Notes: generated by a model from the letters alone, not told the origin. Positions 23,823-37,141 are shown, numbered from the stretch's first letter. The stretch is 64,000 bases of DNA from Craterostigma plantagineum (GCA_027422505.1 JAPQWV010001359.1:1-64000), one strand, 5' to 3'. Numbers and translations are program-made.

Positions 23823-25966
23823 TGTGGCCACCCTACTTTTCTAATTTGGATTAGTGGCGGATTTCCGCAACGTAAGCCGTGGAAGGCCCGTCTAATTAAA
23901 ACTTTTTCCTAAAATAATATATACTACTATAAACATATGTCTACATTGTCATCTCTGTACACGGGCGAAGCCCCAAAAATATCAAAAGAACAAAAAGCGC
24001 TAACGCCGCTCCACAGGTCTTCATCCATGTACCGCTCTGCCCTCAAAAGTCCGTGGAGCACCGCCACCAGCCGCCTCAGTCACGACGCGTATCTGCGTCG
24101 GACTCGGTACCTACAATACGTAAACACTGAGCAATGTGCCCAGTAGGTGAATAAAATGCGTGTATGCAAGTGTGCACTCAACCCGGTTCCCAATTTCTCA
24201 CGACGTGATATAATGCACACTCTTTCTTTTCCCACATTCCTATTTCACACAATGCAGGGCCCTAGTTTAGGCTCGACACCTCCGCGTGCAATAGACTACT
24301 GGGAGGCCACCCCCAAGTCTTGCGTCGAGCTACGCCGGTAGTGCACTGATCTATCACGTCAATGTCCTCCTACCAGGTCATATATCTCCGTACCAATCAA
24401 AAGAAAATCCCATCCTGCGGTATGCACCCCGAATCGATCACGTCCGGGTAGACAGATCGATCACGTCTGTGTCCGCAGGTGCCCAGTGAGCCCAACCTCG
24501 ACTCCTCTAAGAGTCACCAATCACAAGCATCTCATTCTACCCGTATGTCAACATCTCATATCACCGTCTCAATACTGTATAACCATCTCTCTTCCTAACG
24601 TGGTATGCATGTGCTATGCATATACATAAAATTTCATAAAGCATGATCCGCGTACAACGTAAATAAAACAGGTAAAACATATAAATCATATAAGCCACGT
24701 AAATCACATAATCATATGAAACACATAATTGTGTTTACGTATTGTAGATGGATAATCCACCTACCTGTCCTCCCGCTATAGTCAACTACGAAGTCCCGCG
24801 AAGTCCCTATGGATCGGTTGTCTGAATATAATAATATTATTAGTATATGTGCTAGTTCTTGAAACCCTAATTTCAATTTTATAAATGTTAACATGAATTT
24901 CGAGATACGTTTTAAAATGAATCTTGACATGGTAGAGGTAAATCACGATATGAATTATGAAACAAATCTCGAGCTGTTATGAATTAAATCTCGACCTGGG
25001 TTAATAATAGACCTCGACATGATATAAGGGCTCGACATTTTATTGATACACAAAGATCTCGATATTCCACTAAAACAATACAAATGTCGACATGTGATCT
25101 CGAGATCCTATATTCAGTTTCGAAATTAATACCCAAAATGGATCTCGAGATCTCTCAATAGGTTTCAAAATTAATACTGAATGGATTTCGAGAGGTTGTC
25201 GAGATTATCAGCAAGGATGTCGAGATGTATATATATATAAAAAATATAACAAGATTTCGATATACTTCTAGAGTAAATCTCGATATAACTTCGACATTGT
25301 ACGTTTAAAATCTCGATATAGTATATAATATAGATTTCGACATTGACATATACAAAAACAATCTCGACATCAATCTTATGTTTTAACCTGAAGTTTCAAC
25401 GTAGGTTTCGAGATCTAACTAAACACACTGCACGAATTTCCATCATGGATCTCGATAAAATAAATCTCGACAGCCATTAGATTTCTAACTTAATTAAACA
25501 AGAAGTCCCGAAAGCATAACTTTAAGATTTACAAAAATGTCGAGATTTGTAACTAGGATCACGAGATTTGTTTCGACATTATAGACAACTATTTCGACAT
25601 TTTACTATTTAAATTTCGAATTCAAGATAACATTGAATTCCGACAGGGTCTTCAAGCTTGGTCTCGAGATCCTATTTGAAGCTGTCTACTTCTTCAAAAA
25701 ACCGAGTTCCTCACTCAATAGATCTCCATATATAAATATACAAATAATCTCGAGAGTAATAACTATCGATGGTAGGTATCTTCACCTGAGCACTCGTTTG
25801 TATTTGTATTGCTATAGTTCTAAGATATGTCCCATCGACATCACTAGCACCCTGGTTTCTCTCGTACTCTTATTGATGTCTAAATAACTAGGGTTTTCTC
25901 CATATAGTATAATTCGAATCCCCTCTTATCGGCACAAGATTATGTGTACACACACCCTATATGTAC

Positions 25967-26002
<36 letters not shown>

Positions 26003-26494
26003 CGAAAGCATAGTACACTAAGATTTTTAACTACGAAAACTTTGGCATACCTTGTAGTTCGAATTTGATGATACTCCTTTGAGTTCTTGGTTTAGTCTTT
26101 TGGTATTTCAGCTTTTAGGTTCTTTCATAAGTGAAATTCTTCCTCTTAACATTCATCATTTAATAGATATACATAAGCACATCGATTTTGTGAGTTGATT
26201 AGACTATAGTTTTTGTTTAGGTGCAAGTAATGTGTTATTATCTTATTTTGTATTTTTTAAGCCCTCGGGCCTAAGCTTTAGGTATTAAGTGAAGCCCAAA
26301 CTTAATTATCCTATTTTTCCCTAAACCTAAAGGAAACTCGTTTTTTGGGCCTTTATTAATCAAATTTCAGCCCAATCGATTATGGCCCAATTAGGTTTAT
26401 TACATAACTCATATGTCGTTGCCGAACTTCCTAATTCATAGAACTACATATTATTTACAGTGAAATCCCGTATTAAAATTTTACGGGTATTACA
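23823..26494 (-). mobile_element. gypsy-1 3' LTR, 2672 bp
   Basis: On the minus strand it begins TGTAATACCCGTAAAATTTT (26494) and ends GGTGGCCACA (23823), so it has TG...CA termini. The U3 part (24880-25700) contains dozens of TCTCGACATT-type motifs in both orientations. It has the same structure as the solo LTR at 37456-39877 and the truncated 5' LTR. No gene is present. Confidence 0.9.
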
Positions 26495-26508
26495 TCCTCC
26501 CTCCTTAA
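26495..26508 (-). promoter_or_regulatory. gypsy-1 polypurine tract
   Basis: On the minus strand AAGGAGGGAGGA directly precedes the TGTAATACCC start of the 3' LTR, the position of the plus-strand primer. Confidence 0.85.
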
Positions 26509-26527
26509 AAGAATTTCGTCCTCGAAA

Positions 26528-29500
26528 TTACGCCGACTGGAATAACTCGGGATAACAAACTCTCATATCATCCTCACGCTCCCAAGTGGCTTCCTCAACT
26601 GATTGGTTCCGCCACAAAACCTTAACTAACGGAATAGTCTTATTCCGTAGTCGTTTCGACTTACACATCAAAATCTCTACGGGCTTCTCTTCATAACTCA
26701 AGTCAGGTTTGAGCTGTTGATAAAGAAGCTCGTTCTGAATTACATGACTCGGGTCCGCGACGTATTTTCGTAACGTCGATACGTGAAATACGTCGTGAAC
26801 TTGTGACAGGGAAGTCGGTAATTCCAACTGGTATGCAACTTCACCGACTCGTCTGATAATCTTGAATGGGCCTATGTATCTTGGACTTAACTTGCCCTTC
26901 TTTCCAAATCGCTTCACTCCTTTCATCGGGGAAATCTTCAAAAATACTTGGTCGTTCTCTGCGAATTCCAATGGTCTTCGTCGATGTAACTTTTCTGTCG
27001 ACTCTGAGCTGTTCGTATTCGTTCTCGGATTTTGGTCACTGCTTCTGTTGTTTCTCGGATCGTATCGGGTCCTAATAAAGCTCGTTCGCCGATTTCATCG
27101 CAATGGATTGGGGATCGGCACTTACGCCCGTACAGTGTCTCGTACGGTGCCATCCCGACCGTAGCATGGAAGTAATTATTGTAAGAAAATTCGATCAACG
27201 GCAAGTACTTACTCCAGTTTCCCTTGAAGTCTAGCACGCGCGCTCGTAACATGTCCTCAAGGGTTTGGATCGTCCGTTCAGACTGTCCGTCGGTTTGAGG
27301 ATGGTACGCAGTACTGAACGAGAGCTTCGTACCCATCGCTTTCTGTAGGGTCTGCCAGAAATTGGATAGAAATCTCAAATCTCGGTCCGAGACGATAGAG
27401 ATTAGGATTCCATGGAGTCGAACAATTTCCTGAATGTACAATTCGGCATATCGTTCCATAGAGAAAGTATAGCTAATAGGAATGAAATGGGCTGATTTGG
27501 TTAGGAGATCAACAATCACCCAATGGCATCGTGGCCTTTCGTCGTTTTAGGCAAACCAACGACGAAGTCCATCGTGATATGGTCCCATTTCCATTTGGGA
27601 ATTGGTAAAGGCTGTAGAGTTCCAGCTGGTCGCTGATGTTTCGCTTTGATCAACTGGCATGACATACATCTACTTACGAACGTGGCCATATCCTTCATCA
27701 TTCCCGGCACCAATATATGATTCGCAAATTTTGGTACATCTTTGTCGCTCCAGGGTGCACGGAGTATGTTGTTGCGTGCGCTTCTGTCATTATTATTCGC
27801 CGTAATTCTTCATCATTGGGTATGTACAACCGATTCTTGTATAGCAAGGTTCCATTTGCCCGGGTTTCAAAGTCTTCGGGTAGTGCGTCTTTTGCCTTCA
27901 GGTAAAACTCATCCTCTTCTTGTGCTTTTTGAATTCGTTCTAGCAACGTCGGATGAAGAGTCAGCGCTGCTAGTTTCGTCTCGACTTCGCCTAAATTGAC
28001 TATTTCCACTCCTAGTCTGTGCAATTCCGTACTCATCGCCTTTCGACTGAACGCATATGCGACTACGTTCGCTTTGCTCGGATGATAATTGATAACGCAG
28101 TCGTAGTCTTTTACGAGTTCCAGCCATCGTCGTTGTCTCATGTTTAACTCCTTCTGAGTGAAGAAGTATTTCAAGCTTTTGTGGTCTGTGAAGATCTCAC
28201 ACCTTTCTCCGTGAAGGTAGTGTCTCCAGATTTTTAAGGCGAAGACCACTGCTGCTAATTCGAGGTCATGGGTTGGGTAGTTCTTCTTGTATTCTTTCAA
28301 CTGTCTTAAAGCATAGGCGATTACCTTTCAATTCTGCATTAGTATGCATCCTAGGTCGTTTTTCGAAGCGTCGCTATAGACCGAGAATCCTCCAGTTCCC
28401 GACGGTATAGTCAGAATAGGAGCAGAAGTGAGTCGCTTTTTCAGCTCCTGAAAACTCTGTTCGCAAGCCTCAGACCACTTGAAAGGTACGTTCTTTTCTG
28501 GTCAAGTTCGTCAGAGTCGAGGCAATGCTAGAGAAGTCAGCTATGAACTTACGGTAATATCCCTCAAGTCCTAGAAAACTTCGGACCTCGGTCGGAGTAG
28601 TTGGTGGTGGCCAATTGTTCACGGCCTCAATCTTACTCGGATCCACGGAGATTCCACTCCCGGAAATCACGTGACCCAAGAAGGCTACTTGCTCAAGCCA
28701 AAATTCGCATTTCTTGAATTTGGCGTAGAGTTGTTTCTCACGCAATATTCCTAAGACCATCCGTAAATGAGTCTCGTGTTCTTCCTTCGTCTTGGAAAAG
28801 ATCAGGATATCGTCAATGAAGACGATTACGAAATGATCAAGATAGTCCTTAAAGACTCGATTCATCAAGTCCATAAAAGCAGCTGGGGCATTTGTCAGTC
28901 CAAATGCATGACCTCGTAATGGCCGTACCTTGTACTGAATGCGGTTTTAGCGACATCTACCTCCCTGATTTTCAACTGATGGTATCCCGAACGGAGGTCA
29001 ATTTTCGAGAATACCGTAGCGCCATGTAGTTGGTCAAACAGATCATCGATCCTTGGTAACGGGTATTTATTCTTGATCGTGATCTTGTTCAACTCTCGAT
29101 AGTCGATGCATAGTCGCATCGACCCGTCTTTCTTTCGCACGAATAGGACTGGTGCTCCCCACGGTGAAAAGCTGGGCTGAATAAACCCTTTCTGCAATAA
29201 GTCTTCTAACTGTTCTTTCACTCCTTCAGTTCGTTCGGCGCTAGGCGATAAGAAGCTTTAGAAATTGGGGCGGACCCCGGCATCAGATCTATCGTAAACT
29301 GTATTTCTCGATCAGGGGGTAACCCCGGGAGATCATCGAGAAATACATCAATATACTCATTGACTATCGATACATCCTTCAGTTCTGGCTGAGGTAACTC
29401 CTCCTCCTTCACCGCGTATACGAGATAAGACTCACAACCGGATCTCAAGAGTCATTGAGCCTTCAACGCAGAGATTCGTGGAATACAATTCGAAGTAGTT

Positions 29501-29845
29501 TTTCCCGAAAAAGTGAACACTTCATCTTCGGGCAGTTGAAATTTTACGACCTTCATGTTGCAATCTATGATGGCTCCGTATTTCGACAGCCAATCCATCC
29601 CAAAAATAACATCATAGTCATTCATTGGGATCACAATCAGGTCGACGCTCAGATCTCTACCCTCAATGTTCACAGAACATCCTCCCAGCACTTGGTTAGT
29701 GCGTGTCGGATCACCGTGTGGTAGGGTAACTATGTAATTGCACTCAGAAAAGGTAGGAGAAACTCCCACCTTTCCACATATTTGGCCGACACAAATGAAT
29801 GTGTGGCCCCAGAGTCGATTAACACGGAAGTGGGCACGTCAAAAT
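26528..29845 (-). pseudogene. gypsy-1 pol remnant (protease, RT, RNase H, integrase, chromodomain-like end)
   Basis: Domains in order, minus strand. Protease: DSGATHSF near 29790-29815, then DVIFGMDWLSKYGAIIDCN near 29560-29620. [42 protein letters not shown] and the catalytic FIDDILIF (~28800). RNase [21 protein letters not shown] and [20 protein letters not shown]. Integrase: HPGATKMYQ with MSCQLIKAKHQRP (zinc finger), [20 protein letters not shown] and a Glu in [12 protein letters not shown]. The tail has FHVSTLRKYV and the chromodomain-like VLWRNQSVEEATWEREDD. Frameshifts near 29220, 28890, 28400, 27700, 27520 and 26950 kill it. Catalytic residues themselves are retained. Confidence 0.93.
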
Positions 29846-29847
29846 AG

Positions 29848-30973
29848 TTAATGTACCGTTACCACCAAAGGGTTTGCTTCAGCCTCCTCGTTTGTCAAAG
29901 TGAAAACGCGTGCTGGTACCGGTGGAGGTCGGATTAAGGGTTGATTCGAAGCTTGCGGTATTTTCTCGTTACAGACCCTGGCATAGTGGCCAATCTTTCC
30001 ACACCGAAAACACTGGGGAGTTGGGTTGGTCTCGGTCCATGGCATACTCCGTAGTGGTAGCGCCCACACTGCCGACACTGAGGTACAGTGTTTGGGAGTC
30101 GGTTTGAAATATTAGTTGGTCCTTGGTTTGGCCTCGGTCTCCAATTCTGCTGGTCTGGTTGATTTCCACGACTATTCAGGTTCTTGCCAAAGAACGGACG
30201 TTTCTGACTCCCTCCTACTTGTTGCCCTTCCGCTCTCCGCTTTGCATCTTGAGCTTTTGTAACTCTAGCCTCTGCCTGCTCAGTTAGAATTGCTCGTTCA
30301 GCGATACGGGCATAAGTCTTTCCTTCGGTATCATACATGCTTACGCTTCGAAAGATCTCAGGTTTGAGACTTCCAGAAAATGCTCGATCTTCAGCTCGTC
30401 TGTAGCCACTATATGTGGCACAAACCTCGAGAGCTGCTCAAATTTACGGATGTAGTCGGCTACGGACATCCCTCCTTGTTTCAGGTTTATGAATTCATTC
30501 AGCTTCTGTGCTCTATCAGGTGCGGTAAAGTACTTGCCCGAAAGAGCGTTTTGAATCTCTCCCAAGTCATAGTAGTGGGATCCTCGAGCACCTGAATGGT
30601 GTCCCACCAGTAGCCCGCGTTCCCACGTATCATAAAGGTGGCACATGTCACCTTCTCAGTATTGGGTAGGTGGCTCACGCGAAACATATTCTCGATGGTT
30701 CTAAGCCAATCCTCCGCAAAGGTAGGATCAGCGGCTTCCTCGAATGAAGGGGTTTAACCTTCGGAACCTTTCCCCGGCAGCTTCTGCACGTTCTAGGCCA
30801 GGGGATGAGTGACGTTCCGAGGAATTTTGATGATGAGTAAGGTCGTTAATCTGATCGGACTGCCGTCGAATCAGATCAGTTAACTGATGGATGGTAGAGC
30901 GGTCCTCATTCGGTGTGGATTCGGAACCCGCCCTACGACTAGTTTCGCCAACTTCTCTACGCGTCCTTGGCAT
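29848..30973 (-). pseudogene. gypsy-1 gag remnant
   Basis: The start is the ATG at 30973 (MPRTRREVGETSRRAG). A retrotransposon-gag core lies near 30350-30690 (VTCATFMIRGNAGYWWD, RAQKLNEFINLKQGGMSVAD, YIRKFEQLSRFVPH). An Arg/Gln-rich linker follows, then two zinc knuckles: QCRQCGRYHYGVC and the canonical CFRCGKIGHYARVC (~29980-30120). The core packages element RNA and forms the particle. At least four frameshifts split it. It lies immediately after the PBS, as expected. Confidence 0.9.
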
Positions 30974-31120
30974 TTTTAACTAGTTCTACTATCATTCATA
31001 AAAAACACGTATATTAAGTAACACGTAATCACATAATCAATCTTTAAACTTACAGGCCAGGCTGGTTCTCCAGGCTTTTGAGCGGCAGTACATGGACAGT
31101 CTTCAGAATCCAAAACCTAC

Positions 31121-31132
31121 GCTCTGATACCA
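31121..31132 (-). promoter_or_regulatory. gypsy-1 primer binding site (initiator Met tRNA)
   Basis: The minus strand reads TGGTATCAGAGC two bases after the LTR end (GCTACA, 31135). This is the standard complement to the 3' end of plant initiator-methionine tRNA, which primes minus-strand DNA synthesis. Confidence 0.92.
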
Positions 31133-31134
31133 CC

Positions 31135-32199
31135 TGTAGCGACCCTACTTTTCTAATGAGGATTAGTGGCGGATTTCCGCAACGTAAGCCGCGGAAGGCC
31201 CGTCTAATTAAAACTTTTTCCTAAAATAATATATATTACTATAAACATATGTCTACATTGTCATCTCTGTACACGGGCCGAAGCCCCAAAAATATCAAAA
31301 GAACAAAAAGCGCTAACGCCGCTCCACAGGTCTTCATCCATGTACCCTCTGCCCTCAAAAGTCCGTGGAGCACCGCCACCAGCCGCCTCAGTCACGACGC
31401 GTATCTACGTCAGACTCGATATCTACAATACGTAAACACTGAGCAATGTGCCCAGTAGGTGAATAAAATGCGTGTATGCAAGTGTGCACTCAACCCGATC
31501 CCAATTTCTCACGACATGATATAATGCACACTCTTTCTTTTTCCACATTCCTATTCACACAATACAGGGCCCTAGGTTAGGCTCGACACCTCCGCACGCA
31601 ATAGACTACTGGGAGGCCACCCCCAAGTCTTGCGGCGAGCTACGCCGGTAGTGCACTGATCAATCACGTCAATGTCCTCCTACCAGGTCGTATATCTCCC
31701 GTACCAATAAAAAAAAAATCCCATCCTGCGGTATGCACCCCGAATCGATCACGTCCGGGTAAACAGATCGATCACGTCTGTCTCCGCCAGGTGCCCAGTG
31801 AGCCCAACCTCAACTCCTCTAAGAGTCACCAATCACAAGCATCTCATATCACCGTCTCAATACTATATAACCATCTCTCTTCCTAACGTGGTATGCATGT
31901 GCTATGCATATACATAAAATTTCATAAAGCACGGCGTACAACGTAAATAAAACAGGTAAAACATATAACTCATATAAGCCACGTAAATCACATAATCATA
32001 TGAAAACACATAATTGTGTTTACGTATTGTAGATGGATAATCCACCTACCTGTCCTCCCGCTATAGTCAAATATGAAGTCCCGCGAAGTCCCTATGGATC
32101 GGTCGTCTGAATATAATAATATTATTAGTATATGTGCTATTTCTTGAATACCCTAATTTCGTATAAATGTTAACATGAATTTCGAGATACGTTGTAAAA
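31135..32199 (-). mobile_element. gypsy-1 5' LTR, truncated (1065 bp kept)
   Basis: It parallels 23823 to ~24917 of the 3' LTR, with scattered substitutions and small indels (for example, 18 bases present at ~24533-24550 in the 3' LTR are lacking near 31850). Homology ends at 32199, directly before TGTAGGACCC of gypsy-2. The missing ~1.6 kb, including its outer end, is not found elsewhere in the window. Confidence 0.9.
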
Positions 32200-32499
32200 T
32201 GTAGGACCCCAGTCCCCGTAACTTAGGTCGGCCAATAAATTTCGTGTCTGATGTGTGTGATTTCATGTTTATTGCGTATATATTGTATGCTTACGAGAAT
32301 GTTGCGAGAATTACGTGCAAATAGATGACAATGATTTGTGTGCTCATGATGACCCCAAATTTATGAAGGGGAAATTTCGTAATGACAAGTGAAGAAAACA
32401 CTAATGATTGTGGGCTAAGGATTTAATTATTATTGGGCTAGAAATCAAAAATTAGGCCCAATTGTGGGAGGGACCCAAAATAGGAGACATAATTCCCTA
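32200..32499 (+). mobile_element. gypsy-2 5' LTR fragment (first ~300 bp)
   Basis: TGTAGGACCCCAGTCCCCG followed by TTAGGTCGGCCAATAAATT aligns with 44387 onward. Homology persists through the GGGCTAG and GGCCCAA blocks to AATTCCCTA. Then LINE-B sequence begins, with CCCTA (32495-32499) shared by both sides. Confidence 0.85.
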
Positions 32500-33571
32500 C
32501 CTGGGACGTGGCAAAACAAGGGATTGCAAGGTGGGACTATACCTTGGTTGGATATTTCCTTGGGCCGAAACCATACTTCCCATTCGTCGACCGGTTTGTG
32601 AGGGCACGATGGACTGGCTTGGTGGAGGTTCGAGCCACTAGAAATGGTTTTTCCGGTTTCGCTTTGAATCGGCCACGGCTATGACTGAAGTGTTGGAAGG
32701 TGGCCCATGGCTCTTGCATGGCCAACCGCTGTTCTTAGAAGTGTGGCGTCCCGGAATGTCGCTGGAGAGGAAGGATCTCGTCGAGGTTCCCCTTTGGGTG
32801 AAACTGTGGAATGTGCCAAGTGAATTTTGGACTAAAGCGGGGTTGGGTGTGGTAGCTAGTGGTGTTGGTAGGCCTTTATTTGCCGATGGGATTACGGCCA
32901 AAGGAGAGCGTATTGATTATGCGCGTGTTTGCATCATGAAGCTGCTTGAAACGCCGTTTGTTGAGAAGGTGGAAATTGAGATTCCAACTGCCGAAGGATG
33001 TGTATCGGGTACGGTTTTGGTGAGGGTTGAATACGAGTGGAGGCCGACTAGATGTAGCCACTGTGCGACATGGGCCCATGGGGACACACAATGCCCCAAG
33101 AGGCAACCAAGCCCGGCGTCTCTGCGGAAGCCTAATACGCCGGGGCCGAGACAGAAACACCCAACAACTGGTCGGCCAGCCCCTCCCGATGCTCGTGTGG
33201 TGGTTCATGATAGACCACGTATTCAAGGACCGCCTCGTGACCATTCACGGCAAGGTAGAGGCCGGCCTCCCCAAGCTGAGTGGAGACAAATTGGTGCCCA
33301 TGGCAAGGCGGTGCAGATAGCGCCGAGTATGGCGAATCCAAGGTCGGATCAGTCCGCCCATACGGGGGTACAAGTGTCCGCGTCTGGCTCTTCTCCACGG
33401 CGGGCGGTCGACGAACAGCAAGTTGACCAAAACTCCTTTGCCTTATTGCAGGATTTTAATGATGACGAGGATGTTGATACGCTTTCTCACATTAAGGGCC
33501 CTAAAGCAAATGCAGCCTACATGGGGCTCATTCATAATGCCGATTGGGTCTTGGAACGTGCGTGGTCTTAA
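32500..33571 (+). pseudogene. LINE-B ORF1, 5'-truncated
   Basis: An open stretch from 32681 (MTEVLEGGPWLLHGQPLF) to the TAA at 33569-33571 encodes 296 residues. It covers the DUF4283-like part (residues 1-100), the zinc knuckle CSHCATWAHGDTQC (residues ~129-142) and a basic, proline-rich tail. The region before 32681 is out of frame and the N-terminal ~300 residues seen in LINE-A are lost. It overlaps the ORF2 start by 35 bases. This is the best-preserved ORF1 in the window, but as part of a 5'-truncated element it has no known promoter. Confidence 0.85.
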
Positions 33572-36500
33572 CCGACAAGACCACAGGAGGGCGGTGGGGG
33601 ATTGGATTGCCCGTGGGGGGTTGCACATTGTTGGTCTTCTGGAGACACGGGTGGCTGCGTCGAACGCAGCCCACATTTCAGAGGCTATCGACCGCGTTGG
33701 GCCTGGTTCTTTGAATATGATGATGGTCCGGCTACTCGCATTTGGGTGGGCTGGGATACCTCTTTGCTTCACGTCACAATTGTTGCGAAATCTGCTCAGG
33801 CTGTTCATTGTCGCGTGGAACAGCTTGATACGCGTGAACATGCGTTTATCTCGTTCGTGTATGGGAAATCTCGAAGGGAGGATAGAGTGGCCCTTTGGGA
33901 TGAGCTGATTCAGTTTTCAGCATTGCGAGTTGAGGATGCGTGGGTAGTGGCGGGGGATTTCAACACTATCTTGCATGCGAGTGAGGGGCGTGGGGGTGCA
34001 CCTCAAGCACGGGATATGGCTGATTTTCAGGCATGTCTCCTACAGGCCGACCTTATGCTGCTGCCGTCGATGGGCCAGGAATTCACGTGGTATAATCAGC
34101 AACGGGCTCTGGCAGGCATCTGGAGGAAGTTGGATCGCATGCTCGGCAACCCACAGTGGTTTGCTCGTGGCCAGATACGTTTTATCGGTGTGAACTCCCT
34201 TTCACATCGGATCATTCGCCACTGTCATTAGGGGTGTCAGCGCCGAGACCACGCGGTGTGAGTTTTCGTTTTGAGAACTTTCTTACTAAGGAGGAGGGCT
34301 TTTGGAACATGTTCAGCGCGTTTGGAGTATCCCCATGGCGGGGTTTCCTATGTATGTGTTGGTCCAGCGGCTCAAGTTGCTGAAGCCCATTTTCATGCAC
34401 ATGCGACGTGTAAAGGGAGACCTTGCTGCAAATGTTGCGCACGCATTACGCTTCTTGGGGATTGCACAGGAATTCGCAGCTAAATATCCCCTAGAGATTA
34501 TGTTTCATGATCTTGAACGGCATTGTCGGTTTCTCTACGCTAGGGCTGTCGATGTAGAGCATACGGCGTTATCCCAAAGGGCCAAGCTTGCTTGGCTAAA
34601 GGATGGCGATCAATGCTCATCTTACTTCTTCAGGAATGTGGCGGTTCGTCGAGCGACTAATCGGATCATCTCATTGGAAGGCCCAACTGGAGACCTACTT
34701 AATACGCCAGACGAGGTGGAAGGGGAGTTACTGGGGTTTTATCAGGAACTACTTGGTACATCCGCACGAGCGACCCCGGTGGACATGGCCGAGGTACAGG
34801 GGGCTATCAAGCGTAAGCTCTCCCCAGCTACGTCCTTAGACATGGTCCGCCCAGTTGAAGACCTTGAGGTGAAACATGCGCTCTTCTCTATGGGGGATGA
34901 GAAGGCGCCGGGGCCTGATGGGTATACAGCCGCGTTCTTCAAAGCGGCTTGGGGGCCGGTCGGCCCTGATGTGATACGAGCGACTAAGGATTTCTTCGCT
35001 ACGGGCCGCCTACTTAAGGGGCTTAATAGTACGCTTATCACGCTCATACCTAAGTGTGAGTCGCCACGTCGATCGAAAGACTTCCGTCCCATATCGTGCT
35101 GCAACGTCCTATACAAAATAATTTCGAAGGTTTTGGCTAATCGGTTGAAATCAGTGCTGGGAGGGCTGATCCACGCATCGCAGACGGCATTTATACCTGG
35201 AAGGCGCATCAGTGATAATATACTTCTGGCACAGGAACTTTGCCTAGGGTACACCAGCAAAGGCCGTCCCCCACGGGCTATGCTTAAGGTCGATCTAGCC
35301 AAGGCCTATGATAAGGTGGAATGGAGCTTTTTGCTGGCGACGATGCAGGCGATGGGATTCTACCCACGATATATTGAGTGGATACGGAGCTGCATGACAA
35401 CGACTACTTTTTCCATCAACCTTAATGGGAGACCGGCAGGGTTCTTTGCTGGAAAGAGAGGAATGCGCCAAGGGGACCCCATTTCACCATACCTCTTCAC
35501 CCTCGTCATGGAGGTGCTCCATGGCCTTGTGGAGTGTCATATACAGGCGGAACCGCGCTTTCGCTATCACTGGCGTTGTGAAACCACTTCGCTCCCCATG
35601 TTGGCCTTCGCGGATGATCTCCTCCTTTTCTGCCATGCAGATCCTATCTCTGTAGGGGTGCTGAAGGAGGCTCTGATGACATTCTCTCAGCTGTCTGGGT
35701 TACACCCTAATCCGGACAAGAGTGAGGTTTACATTTCACGAAGGGCGGAGGGCATCAAGGCCCAGCTACTGTCTATGACGGATGCGCAGGCCGCCTGCCA
35801 GTGCGTTACTTGGGGGTCCCACTGATTGCTTCACGCCTGACTCTCAGCGACTGTGCACCACTGTTGCAGCGGGTGGATTCTCGTCTAGGATGGTGGCTGA
35901 ATCAGTCACTATCTTACGCGGGTAGGGTCCAGCTCATTAAATCTGTCCTTCAGGCATTACACGTCTATTGGTCTGGGGTCTTCTTGCTGCCCAAGGGAAT
36001 CATCCGTGCCATGGAAGCACGATTTCGCCGATTCTTGTGGGGTGGTGACTCGGCCAAGGTAGCTTGGGATGATGTTTGTCTGCCAGTTAATGAGGGCGGG
36101 TTGGGGATTCGCTCGATCGCTAATGACAATAGGGCTCTTCTGGTACAGCTTCTATGGAGGGTGATCAGCCGGCCTGCTGACTCGATCTGGGTGGAGTGGT
36201 TGTACAGCACACGATTGCATACGCGATTGCTTTGGACCATCACCATCTCGGCTAACACTGCATGGAGCTGGAGGAAGCTGATGCAAATAAGGCAGGTGAT
36301 TCTACCCTTCATTGATTTTTCTATTGGGAATGGTTCGTCGTTGTTATTATAGGAAGACCCATGGCTACGGGCTGTCCCATTATTGGAGAGCTATCCTAGA
36401 GGCCCACTGGCGATGGGGCTGCCAGCAGGGACCCGCCTAAGCTCTGTCATCGACCACCAAGGCTGGAATTGGCCAGGACAGTCGGCGGTGGAGTATTTGG

Positions 36501-37141
36501 ATTTTAGTCCGCACCTTCCACGGGTTCAGCCTAATCGGACCGATGCTATTTGTTAGAAGGGAACGCCAGATGGCCGACCGACGACACGACTGATTAGGGA
36601 GTCCTTACGCGTACGAAGGCCTATTGTACCTTGGGCGTCCTTGTTTGGGGGGCCTTTGAAGATCCCTCGACATGAGGTCATACTGTGGTTTGCCATCCGC
36701 GATCGTTTATCGACTAGAGATAAGGCCTGGGTGGCACAGCGCGCTGGAACCCCTGCTTGTGTTCTCTGTGACGCGCTGCATGCTGAGACTGTGCAACATT
36801 TATTTTTTGATTGTCGATTCTCATGCGACTGTGTTCGGATGCTGAGGCAGAAGATCAGGTGGAGATGGCCGTATCGGAACTGGGGGCAGGGTATACGGTG
36901 GGCCGCATTGCGATGGCGTGGCCATCATCTCCTACAGTTTGCCTACCGTCACGTCCTTGCTTCGTTGGTATATCACATTTGGCAGGCACGAAACAAGCGC
37001 TGGAAGGAGGGGGCTATCACGACTCCAGATATGCTGGTTGCTGTTGTCCTCGATATGGTTTGTATGCGGCTTACTGGGACATCGCCCAAGTTCGAGCTAC
37101 AGAGAGCAGCCATTCGACGTCTCTGGCGAGTAGCTTGGTAG
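33537..37141 (+). pseudogene. LINE-B ORF2 (endonuclease, reverse transcriptase, zf-RVT), broken
   Basis: It starts at the ATG at 33537 (MPIGSWNVRGLNR). The endonuclease block VVAGDFNTILHA is near 33950. A 507-codon open stretch (34302-35825) holds the [88 protein letters not shown] and AFADDLLLF. A frameshift at ~35810 leads into YLGVPLIASRLTLSDCAP. TGG-to-TAG stops occur at 36350-36352 and 36554-36556. The zf-RVT domain (36640-36850) keeps CVLCDALHAETVQHLFFDC. The frame ends at the TAG at 37139-37141. The RT core is intact; the whole protein is not. Confidence 0.9.

Larger units (their letters stand above)
23823..32199 (-). mobile_element. gypsy-1, Ty3/gypsy chromovirus, 5' LTR truncated
   Basis: Reading leftward: truncated 5' LTR (31135-32199), PBS, gag, protease, RT, RNase H, integrase with chromodomain-like tail, PPT, complete 3' LTR (23823-26494). 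The 2.7-kb LTRs and the C-terminal VLWRNQSVEEATWE block point to a plant chromovirus, probably Tekay/Del-like. The 5' LTR stops at 32199 where gypsy-2's LTR begins. The homologous site in the 3' LTR (~24917) shows the LTR should continue, so gypsy-2 sequence interrupts it. Confidence 0.92.

Noticed and set aside
24880..25700. CRISPR-like array from regularly recurring TCTCGACATT motifs
   Set aside because: The motifs are short, degenerate, in both orientations and irregularly spaced inside a plant gypsy LTR; no cas genes and no prokaryotic context.
31121..31132. Possible tRNA gene fragment at the Met-tRNA-like sequence
   Set aside because: Only the 12-base primer complement is present, directly after an LTR end; no tRNA cloverleaf surrounds it. 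It is a PBS.
32681..33571. A functional host gene encoding a zinc-knuckle protein
   Set aside because: It is ORF1 of LINE-B, directly followed by an overlapping endonuclease-RT ORF and duplicated in LINE-A.
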